NCBI RefSeq assembly: GCF_037975245.1
Contig: NC_092564.1
Coordinates: forward strand, 22,471,984 to 22,535,983
Direction of reading: 5' to 3'
Length of the DNA stretch: 64,000 bases
DNA from: Apostichopus japonicus
Taxonomy: Eukaryota; Echinodermata; Holothuroidea; Aspidochirotida; Stichopodidae
Positions within the stretch are counted from its first letter, which is position 1. Each line of letters begins with the position of its first letter. The notes below the pieces were generated by a model, which was not told the origin of the DNA, ran no database searches, and saw nothing but the letters and a program-made list of their open reading frames with translations. This document shows positions 48,301 through 60,447 of the stretch, one piece after another. The translations under genes were made by a program, and so were the position numbers.

Positions 48301-51300
48301 AGAGCACCCTAGAACCACTCAGAGCACCCTTGATCCACTCAGAGCACCCTAGAACCACTCAGAGCACCTAGAACCACTCAGAGCACCATAGATCCACTCA
48401 GAGCACCCTAGAACCACTCAGGGCACCCTAGAACCACTCAAAGCACCCTAGAACCACTCAGGGCACACTAGAACCACTCAGAGCACCCTAGATCCATTTA
48501 GAGCACCCTAGATCCACTCAGAGGAACCTAGAACCACTCAGAACACCCTAGAACCACTCAGAGGAACCTAGAACCACTCAGAGCACCTTAGAAACACTAG
48601 AGGCAGCATTGTAGTGTGATTATTAGTATAGTGCAATACCACTAGTAGAGTACTAGCAGTAATTGGGCTCAACAAACATGAGATTAAAGAGAATTACACA
48701 GTTTGGTGTGCATCATTACAGTCCAAATGAATGTAGATATATAAGTAACACTGTGTAGTAAACCTATTTCATAGGTGGTTATAATGCAGTGTTAACATTA
48801 TCACAGTCACAATGTAAACCAAGATGGTTACAGGGTGTAGTTAACCTTATCACAGTCCCAATGATTAGGTTACGTTCATAGCATTGAAGAGCTTTACCTT
48901 TGTCAGCTGATTTCCAATGCCAGTCCATAGAATGGCAATGATCTCCAGCATTCCATTAAGTACATCTTTATCCTTCAGTGACAGCTCAGCATCTTCTCCA
49001 ACATCTTCATTCTCCTTGTCCAGCTCGTTGTCACCGCTGCTTGAGATGTTAGAATCTCCGCTGGCATTCATGGAGGGAGATTCCCCCTGGGTGGCTTTGA
49101 TGCAACCTCTTAGACATCGACAGAGCAGCAACATCAAGGCCACTGGCAAACAACACATCCAAAACAAAGTACTTGAAGTAACATAGCAACATAACAATCA
49201 GTAAGTTATTTTTGTGGGAAGATTCTTCCCTATTGATTTTCAAAGTGGCAGGTCATTTCAGTTTTATGAGATTAAAGCCCGGGTCACATCGGCGCGATTC
49301 AACACGCGATTCAACTCGCAATACAATTGAAGGTTGAATCGCGTAGTTAGACACGGGTATCAACTTGTTGCGCAAGAAAAGTTGTGCCATCGATTTGCAA
49401 TAGAGCAATGTTCTAATCAGCGCAACTTCTTAGAAGCAACTTTTCTGATCCGCGTGATTTTAGTTGCGAGTTGAATCGCGTGTTGAATCGCGCAGATGTG
49501 ACCCGGGCTTAACAGAGGTCAAAATGCAAAATAGCAGATAAAATACAGCCAGAATTGTCTCTTCTTTTGCAATGTTACCTGCTTATCTGCATTCACCTAA
49601 CTCATAGCACCTTTTCAACCATTCTCATGAAAAAAAATTGACTGTAAAAATCTTGTTTGTACTTTGATCTGCACTACAGTGAGTAACTTCCACAAGCTCA
49701 GTTAACAGTTCAGTTAATTAATATACTGTTTCACATATTTACCTGCTTCTGCAGTTGACATCTGTTGAGCTGCAGCATGTCTATAGAAGATCCTGCAAGC
49801 TCCTTCATTAGTCCGAATTAAATGCATCACCCTCTCGATCTTGATATCAGCTTCTTGGTCAGCGGGGTGGAAGGAATTGAAGAGCAGAGATACCAGCCTA
49901 CGAGCCAGTGGAGCGCTGGCTACCTCGAGCCGTGCTAACAAATGCTCCATAGACACGATACTTGACACCTGAAGGAAATGAGAGAACCAGTCACTGAAAC
50001 AACAAATTATAACTTGCAACATTTCATGACCAAAACAGCAGAACTGTAGTTCACAGAACGGTTGAAGGTTCTTTTACCCACTTCACAATATTTTAACCAA
50101 AGTTTGGATTGAGCCTAACCACAGCAAGAGAGGTAATAGCACCAGTAACTTGTGTAAACATACTAGTGCTGATAGTTGTAGTCGATTAATCGCCACTACT
50201 CACGATTACACTTTGGAAGTTTGATTAATCGCACTTGAAACCTTACTAGCGAATATTCCATTACAAGCTAACACTACACATCATCTGCTTTTGAAAAATA
50301 TCCTAAACTGCTATAAACAACACTAAAGCAGTTTGTCAGCAAATATCGCAAAAGTATACAGGTTCTCACAATGCTATACTACACTGTTCAGCAGTGCAAC
50401 ATTCAATCCTACCAATGTTTAATCGTTACGCATAATCACAAATTTGAAACTTATTAATCTTTTACGATTGCCAAAGTATTTGTCATTTCTTCAAACATGT
50501 TTACAATGACTTCATTACTGGCTTCATTCACACTTATCAGATGTCTGATAGAGTTAATCAACTGTGGTGTAATTTAATTTCAATGTGCAATATATGTGCC
50601 TGCTATCTCGCTAGAATAGAGCATAGCTTAGAATGTCCTTCTACTGCAAACACTTGAAATACTAAACATCACACCGCTACAAGGTGTTACATCTATGAAT
50701 AGTTTGCGTGTTTGCTTTTATTAGTGATAGTAGCTGAAGTAGCCTCAAAGATTAATTTGAAAGTTTTTTCATTTACAATGATGTATTTTAAGAAATGTTG
50801 TAGATTGAAAGTTGTTCACAGTTTTTGTTTGGTAAAGGTAGATGTTTTAACATGATTTAGACACCACACGTTAAGACAGGAAAGAAAAAATAAAGACAGT
50901 GCACCATGGAGAAAGATTTGGTTTGACTGTATTTCTGTAATGTATAAACGACAGTGATGACGTCATAAATGTAACCGAGTAACCGCGAGAAGAGCTGTGC
51001 GATTAATAATAATAATAAACAGTTCTTATAAAGCGCAACTTACAATAAGGTCTCGTAATCGATTATAACTGCCTGATAGTATTAAACAAGCCCAGCACTG
51101 GGGATAGGTGCTACCCATAGCAGAGGCCCCGACAAGAGAATTCACCAACTTTTTGCCTTTGGTCAATGAAAAACTACACTATGTTCGACACTTTGGCTAA
51201 TGACGCAAGGGCCAGTCAAGCCTTGCTACTAACCTACACAATAATACCAAGCCTATTATTTCTGTTCACCACTGCATTTTTAATGTTATGGATTTCTCAA

Positions 51301-54300
51301 AGTAAATTACAACATATAGTGAAATAATAGTGAATACAAAGACCCACACAATTGCTAAAACATCTGCATCTGAGGACTTGCAGTCATCTTACAAAATGAT
51401 AACTTTACAGGGTTTCATATCATTGCTGAGCAAACCCAAATACATTCCAAGTTTCTCAATTTCTGCAGTAAAGAAACAAAAAATGGCTATTCCGTGATGA
51501 ATTCACATTGCGAAGCTGAGCTAAATGGGTGTTAACTGTGTAAATTCATTCATTCATTGCCTGTGCTGTGAGCGTTCCCCATGTTTGGTAAGTGTTTACA
51601 AACTTTACAGGTTCATGGGCCGACTTTTCCAGTTTGAAATGAAAACCATCACTGCATTGTACAACTACAGAGATTACAGTATTACATTTATCAGAGGAGA
51701 ATGATTTTCTTTCATACCCACCAAGTGACACAGTCTTCTCTTGTTGAGGCCTGATTTCTGGTATCAGCTTATGTTTCAGTATCCAATGCTATGTGACCAA
51801 GCATAGTCTAGAGAGTTGGCTGCAGCCATAGAACCCCCCCAACCTCCCTCTTCCCTCTGCCCCCCTCTTCCCACCTGGATAAGTCACTGCTGTTTTAGGC
51901 ATTTTACAGCTTAAATGAAGGAAGGCTGAATGGCACTAGAGATCGGTTTCATCAAAATTGATCTTACGACTTTGAATGAAGTTGTGCAGATACTGGCCTG
52001 CTATGAGACTGCAACACTCATTCAACATCTGTATGTTAAGCTCAGTTAGCAGGAATTGATGTTAGGACATACCTTGATGGTTCTGATACCTTTGACCTTC
52101 AATAACAACTCCAGGAAACTGATGATAACCTTCTCTGAGGTGTCATGGATGAAATCACCTAGAGACGGCAGAGTGTGTTTCAACCCCCCTCTTCCCCTGC
52201 CCCCCTCTTCCCCTGCCCCCCTCTTCCCCTGCCCCCCTCTTCCCCCTGCCCCTTTCCTCCCACCTGGATAAGTCACTGCTGTTTTAGGCATTTTACAGCT
52301 TAAATGAAGGAAGGCTGAATGGCACTAGAGATCGGTTTCATCAAAATTGATCTTACGACTTTGAATGAAGTTGTGCAGATACTGGCCTGCTATGAGACTG
52401 CAACACTCATTCAACATCTGTATGTTAAGTTCAGTTAGCAGGAATTGATGTTAGGACATACCTTGATGGTTCTGATACCTTTGACCTTCAATAACAACTC
52501 CAGGAAACTGATGATAACCTTCTCTGAGGTGTCATGGATGAAATCACCTAGAGACCTCAGAGTGTGTTTCAACCCCCCTCTACCCCCTGCCCCAACCTCT
52601 TCCCCCTGCCCCCCTCCTCCCACCTGGATAAGTCACTACTGTTTTAGGCATTTTACAGCTTAAATGAAGGAAGGCTGAATGGCACTAGAGAACGTTTTCA
52701 TCAAAATTGATCTTACGACTTTGAATGAAGTTGTGCAGATACTGGCCTGCTATGAGACTGCAACACTCATTCAACATCTGTATGTTAAGCTCAGTTAGCA
52801 GGAATTGATGTTAGGACATACCTTGATGGTTCTGATACCTTTGACCTTCAATAACAACTCCAGGAAACTGATGATAACCTTCTCTGAGGTGTCATGAATG
52901 AAATCGCCTAGAGACGGCAGAGTGTGTTTCAAAAGGGGATGGCTCAGGGGATTGTCCAGGATGTATTTAAGACCCTGTGAAATACAATGAGGTATGAACA
53001 AGAGAAATGACAAAGGCTGTAACTACAAAAGGATGAAGAACTTGAATACACTGTACTCAATAAATGATGACTATTACCACTAGCCAGGACATGTTGATCA
53101 GCAAACAACACTACTGATCTCCAACGTCAATGCACTGATTAATGTTATGTCTAAATACAACAGTTTGTTGACTATTATTGTCATAAATTCATCTAATCAG
53201 CCATTTAAAAACCATTTTAATAATGCTCATGGTACAGTATGTTATTAACTTGTAACCACATTTCAGCAATAACAACATTGTTGTCGAGACATGACAAACT
53301 GTTAGTCTTACACCATGCACTTTGTAACTTGGCAGTTATATTTTGTTACTATTTCTAATACTATGATGTCTAGACATTATAAGCTGTTAGTCTTTATACA
53401 GCACTATGTAACTTTGGCAGTTTATATTATGTACTGTACCTATTTCTAATACTATGATGTCTAGACATGATAAACTGCTAGTCTTTTATACAGCACTATG
53501 TAACTTTGGCAGTTTATATTATGTACCTATTTCTTATACTTTGATGTCTAGACATGACAAACTGTTAGTCCTACAGCACAATGTAACTCTAAATAGGGTA
53601 ACAAAATGTTGTTGTTTGCCAGAGTAAAATAAAATTAAACAGATTTAGTGGCAAGAGAAACAGTCATGTATCATGGTCTTTCACACTGGATGTCACACTT
53701 CCTGTTATTGTATTTGCTATAAATACTTGTTTTCCCTGCATTTCCATTCATTGGTTTTAGCAGCCTTTTACTACCTCATAAACCATCTCAACCTTAATTT
53801 TGGGCACTATTGAACCAGACATAACTGAGTCTCGATCATTTGTTATCCCAAGACTTTTGTACTTAGTAGGTTAGGCTTGCTAGTAACGTGTTGTATGTTT
53901 AAAAGCTATATCTGTTTAAACTCAGGTTGAAGATTGGCATATCTGCTAGAAGCATGTTGTATGTTTTAAGCAGGGGTGGGTAACCTTTTAGAATGGATGG
54001 GCCAGATATAAGGGGTGCAAAATTGACCGGGCCTCACCTAAACAACAATTTCAAACCTTTGATTCCAAGGACTTTCAAGCAATAGGTGTGTGTACTCAAT
54101 CTGTATTCACAAAAACATAATGTCAAAACAGTATAGTTGATAATTAATGGGGATAATAGGCCTACCTGACAGCAACATTAGTGCCAATAAATTCTAAGCA
54201 GCCAGCTTGTTTTTTTGTGATGATGTTAAACAGATTGATTTTTTTTCTTTTTCTTGAGACATCTCACAGACCGCATAAAAATCACTGGACAGCCGCATGT

Positions 54301-57300
54301 GTCCTGCGGGCCGTAGGTTGCCCACCCCTGGTTTAAAGAGTTATCTCTGTTAAATTTCATGTTTAAGATTCAATTTAAGGGTTAGGGTTTAAGGTTCAAT
54401 TTAAAAGTGTAAAGAGTCTGCATATAGTACAATATACTTACTTGATTTTCTCTGTGATAAAAAAATTTACTTAAGGACACAAATTTCACAAATGGAAGTT
54501 GAAGTCTTTCAATTCTATAAATCTCTTCTGATAGGTGATGGTCACTTGTACAAATAGAGAGTCCTTACCTTAAAGACAGCCACACGAACATCAGGAGAGC
54601 TGGTATCGTAGACTTGATCTTGAATGAGCTTGGCCAGGAAGGAAGATACAGCAGCAGCTGGGAGGAGCTCCCAGTAGACACTAACCACCTTACAGACACC
54701 CTGTACAGCTGTGACTCTCACAGTAGGACAAGGATCACACAGCAATGTCTAAACAGAAAACAAACATTAGTAAAGAGGTTAATCTAATACTGATACACAC
54801 AGAGACTGAGACAGCAGCAGCTGGGAGGAGCTCCCAGTAGACACTAACCACCTTACAGACACCCTGTACAGCTGTGACTCTCACAGTAGGACAAGGATCA
54901 CACAGCAATGTCTAAACAGAAAACAAACATTAGTAAAGAGGTTAATCTAATACTGATACACACAGAGACTGAGACAGCAACAGCTGGGAGGAGCTCCCAG
55001 TAGACACTAACCACCTTACAGACACCCTGTACAGCTGTGACTCTCACAGTAGGACAAGGATCACACAGCAATGTCTAAACAGAAAACAAAAATTAGTAAA
55101 GAGGTAGGACACGGGTCACACAGCAATGTCTAATAGAAAACCAAACATTATTAAAGGGGACAATCCAATAGTGTTACACACAGAAAAAAAGAAAGTTTGA
55201 TAATATTAGTTCAAACATTTATTATTAATTTTAATATTTCTGTTGACTGATTTAATTCTATTTTTGATAACTATTTGATACGGTTTTTCATGTCGGTAAT
55301 GAAGAATCTGATTTAACCTATTCAATGTCATCGTGGTCTCCGTTGTCGTGTCAATATACGAGTATTGATAAACAGATTAAAGTCACTCACATTTAATGCA
55401 TCAATCTGCTTCTGAAGAATAGCATCCATGCTCTCCTTGTTACTCTCTGGATCTTGAAGAGGAAAAGCATCAATGAGGAGATACGCTGCATTAACCCTCA
55501 CCCCTGGATTGGCTGCCTGTAAATATACATATTCAAAATTTTAATAAAAATTAATAATCACCTCTGGATTGGCTGCCTGTAAATATACATATTCAAGAGG
55601 TATTAAAAGGACACATACTAGAATCTAAGTTAGAAGTTGAGTCTGCTGATGTTTCTGGACTGAGTTGTATTTTACTGGGGTTTGTTGATTATCATCCATC
55701 AGAGCTATTTTACTGTTTACTTTATATCAAAACATTTTTAATTCAAGCAATATCTTATTCTGTACGCAATGCTGACAGCAAGACCACACAAAGTGAAGGG
55801 GCTACTACATACATTTAATGCTCTCCATAGAATAGGCTCATACAGGGTGCACAACATTTTATCAACTCCTTGCAGTCTCTTCTGCTTAGTGAAATACCCC
55901 AGTAGCTGAAATAGAAGGGAAAATTGAAAAACAGATTTAGTCAAAGAAATTTATTTTAATCTGCATCACAAATCACTAGAATCATCGGCTAACTTGATTC
56001 GTTAGAAAGATCTGCTTTCCTATGATACATAGCAACTTGTAACATTGGTACAAATATTCTCTTCAGGGAACAGAATCCTAAACATGTAAATTTACAGAAT
56101 TTATCTTTTTGACATCCAGACTTATTTGATGAGGTTAAACTTGTCTTTGTGTGCCATTAAAGTAATTACTGGGTATAAAAGTCTAATATGAAACTAAGGC
56201 AATATTCCATCTCAGCACTATTAAACAAATTTTGATTATAAGTGTACTTATAAGCTGTTCCACCCCCCTATTATATCAATGTGGTGATCCTAAACACAGA
56301 AACCTAGTCTATCAAATTGGTGATCCTAAACACATAATCCTAGTCTATCAATGTGGTGATCCTAAACACAGAAACCTAGTCTATCAAATTGGTGATCCGA
56401 AACACATAATCCTAGTCTATCAATTTGGTGATCCTAAACACATAATCCTAGTCTATCAAATTTGGTGATCCTAAACACAGAATCCTAGTCTATCAATTTG
56501 GTGATCCTAAACACAGGATCCTAGTCTATCAATGTGGTGATCCTAAACACATAATAATCCTAGTCTATCAATTTGGTGATCCTAAACACAGAAACCTAGT
56601 CTATCAATGTGGTGATCCTAAACACATAATCCTAGTCTATCAATTTGGTGATCCTAAACACAGACTCCTAGTCTATCATATTAGGGTTGTGCGGGATCCC
56701 GGTAGTCAAGTGAATCCCGGTATCCCGATCCCGGTATTGACTTATCCCGATCACAAAGCAATGTGTAAATACTACCGGTATTGGGAAAACAACCGGTTAT
56801 TACATTCGTTTTGGTATCATTCCCGGGAATCCCGGACATAATAAAAATATCTACGTGTTACTATTTGAAATAAAGAAAACAAAACACGATTTTTTCTGGT
56901 TTCTGTGTTCTTAGTTTGAATAATATCTGACCAATTTACGTACTGGCCTAGACCTATATATTAACGAATCAACTTTTCACGTAGTAATTTGCACCTAGGC
57001 TACACCAAATATCGAATGTTACTTGCGCTCAGCATGTTACGGGACCTCAAAGTTATTCTGAAATTTTCGTTATTTATTCTTCCTTCAAACGATGATTGTC
57101 AAGGTTCCCATGTACAAAATCTTACTCTTATGCATTTCACCTCATTTTGTTATAATAATTATAACGATTTAATAAATTTTCAGCCAAAACCGCAGGGAGT
57201 ATATCCAGTTTAAATCCATCTTCGCACGGGACTGTATATTATTATAGCCTAGGGTACGGTACAGGTACACACAGCAGTTCTTGAGATTTGATGATGTAAT

Positions 57301-60300
57301 GAAATGGATTCGTTTATTTATGCGGGGGGTTCCACGATGTCATTTATATTTATTTATTCGCTACTTTTTTAATTTTTAAGATCTTTTGTACGAAAGATTG
57401 ATATTGTACGTATTGAAAGTATATTTTCTGGAGTAAACAAAAGCCGATTAACGATATAAATAAATCTGTACTATTCTTATGTATGTAGTTTATAATCCCG
57501 TATTTACGTAGCCCCTTTGTAACATTCTTATTGTCTTAAGTTCCAAACACGTGGTGACTTGTTGATAGTTAAAAACTTTTCATTGTGAACTTTTGAACTT
57601 GAAGGGGTTGCCCTATTCCAATATCATGGATTAGTGGGGAACTCCCAATTTATGTTTGTGTACGGATTACAAGTTTAATCCACGTGCGAACGTGTTAATC
57701 TAATATCGTACGTCGAGTATGAATGAAGGATGGTGTGGGTTGCTTTTTTCCAAGGTTTGTGCTTTTCTTTTTGGAAGTGTATGTTAAAAAACAAAGGCCC
57801 TAATATAGCGTGTTATTTTTTTTTATGAACGTGCGTGTAAGAGTATGTACATAACCTATATGGTATGTATATTGAATGTATGACATTGACAGTCTTGTAA
57901 CTAAGTGCTTTGAACCGTAGATGAAAGTTGAAGAAAAATACCGGTTGTAGTTACGATACCGGGATTCATGTTGCAACACTACCGGTTGTGTGAAATCCGA
58001 CTACTGCACAACGCTATATCATATTGGTAATCCTAAACACATAATCCTACTCTATCAATTTGGTGATCCTAAACACAGAAACCTAGTCTATTAATTTGGT
58101 GATCCTAAACACAGACTCCTAGTCTATCAAATTGGTAATCTAAACACAGAATCCTAGACTATCAATTTGGTGATCCTAACAACAGACTCCTAGTCTATCA
58201 AATTGGTAATCTAAACACAGACTCCTAGTCTATCAATTTGGTGATCCTAAACACAGAAATCTAGTTTATCATTGTGGTGATCCTTAACACAAAAACCTAG
58301 TCTATCATTTTGGTGATATCCTAAACACAGACATCTAGTCTATCAAGTTGGTGATCCTAAACACAGAAACCTAGCTTATCATTGTGGTGATCCTTCACAC
58401 AAAAACTTAGTATATCAATGTGGTGATCCTAAACACAGAAACCTAGTCTATCAAGTTGGTAATCCTAAACACAGAATCCTAGTCTATCAATTTGGTGATC
58501 CTAAACACAGAAATCAAATAGAACCTGTGCAAAGCATATAAATTGCTTGCCAGATTCGTAATTTCTTTTGAATTGAACTTGGGCATGCACAAAGTAATTC
58601 ACAAGTAATTGAAATTTTAATTTGCTTACTTAATATAAAATGTAATGAATAGTTAGTCTTTGTTACCTGTACAAGGATGGCAGCCAATGAATGTGAACCT
58701 TGTCTCTTTGCATGTACAGCAAAGAACATCAAGTCTTGAATGCATGACTGCTCAATTGTCTGAATTAAACAGAAAAGACAAAACAAAAAATGAGAAACAT
58801 TTGTAAACAGAAGACTGGATCCATCTAGGCTAAAGGATTAACAGTGTTGTTGTTGGTGAGACTAACAGCAAACTTGTCTTCTGTAGCCATATGTGTATTA
58901 TATAAGTTCACCTAATTGTCTATATCTGTTTATTACCGTTGGTCATGGAAACATACATATTAAACAGTCCATGTAAGCTAGCCCCCCTGCTGTAAGCACC
59001 CCTGCTGCTGCATAGACCTGGTAAATGCATAGTAAAATATCTTGCTTTTATTCCAGTGCAAAATACTCAACTGAATATTTCTGTAATCATTCAAGGAGTA
59101 AAACAGTATTCAATGGAGAAGGTGGAGTCTATCAGAGTCAGACCAATCCAAAGACCAAAATCAGCTATCATTCTGACTGCCATCAAATACCTCAGTCAAC
59201 ATCTACATTGCCAGTATTTATAGTGTAAAACCATTGATCAATTATCACTCACCATGAGTATATCTCCAGTAGCAGTTTTCCAAGCCTTGAAGTATATCTC
59301 TCCATAATACTGTACCTCAGCTCTACGGAACCAAAGTAGAATGATACTTATTAAATCACATTATATAACCAGTAGAAGTTGGAAATTAAGTAATTCAACT
59401 GGAAGTAGGATTGTGGTAATCCCAGTCTGTTACCTATGTTGAGTTCTAAGGGTCAATATAAATGGAGAATAGCAGAATTATTATGATTTTTCTTTTCTTC
59501 TTAGCTGATGGTCTCTTCCTGGGAGGGTGGGTGGGTTTGCCAGGTCTGCAACAGCCTCCCAGTAGGTAATTTAGCTCTCTCACTGAATATTTTGCTTGTC
59601 TGCCTACCAAATATTACAACAACAACAAATAACGAAAAGTCTGTTTTCTTTTATGTTTTAAGTTTCTTTGCTAACCTGCAGGAGCCATGATGAGGCATGT
59701 CACACTCTGATCACACTCAATATATTATAAATAATGGAACGGCAATGACTGCAGTTTATTATCATTCTGCTAACTCAAATCGCAGCTTTACATACAACTC
59801 TCAGCAGGATTTACATAAAAACCCCAGAAAACTCACAACACCAGAATAGGGCACGAAACATCATCTGGTTCAACCCGCCATTCAGTAAGCACATACAGAC
59901 AACTGTAAGAGGAAGTTTTCTACGACTCATCCAGAGGCACTTCCCAGCAGAGCATAAGCTGCACAAGATCCTCAACAAAAACAATGTCAGCTACAGTACT
60001 TATCTATATTACTTTTCTTAATGAAAAAGGCAAATGAATATATATAATTGAAATCGCAATGAGTTGGAAAATCCAGAACAGTAAAAAATTTCCAGCCTCC
60101 ACCAGGATTCTAATCAAGGCCTCCTGCTTTATATGAAGACACCCTAACCACTAGGCTATGGACGCTGATTATATGTCCAGAGGTTCGAAAACCGGTGAGG
60201 GAGGTGGTAATTCTACTGTAGGCATTTGTCACCTGTATCAAACAATACTAGTTCTGTTTGGTGACATATTTTGCCTTACTCTAGAGATCAAACATGATGC

Positions 60301-60395
60301 TAACCAACTCGAAATCATTTGTGATTCCTAAAGCTGGATCTCGAAAGAGATACTTTTGAGATTGAGATATATATATATATATACATATATATACA

Positions 60396-60447
<52 letters not shown>

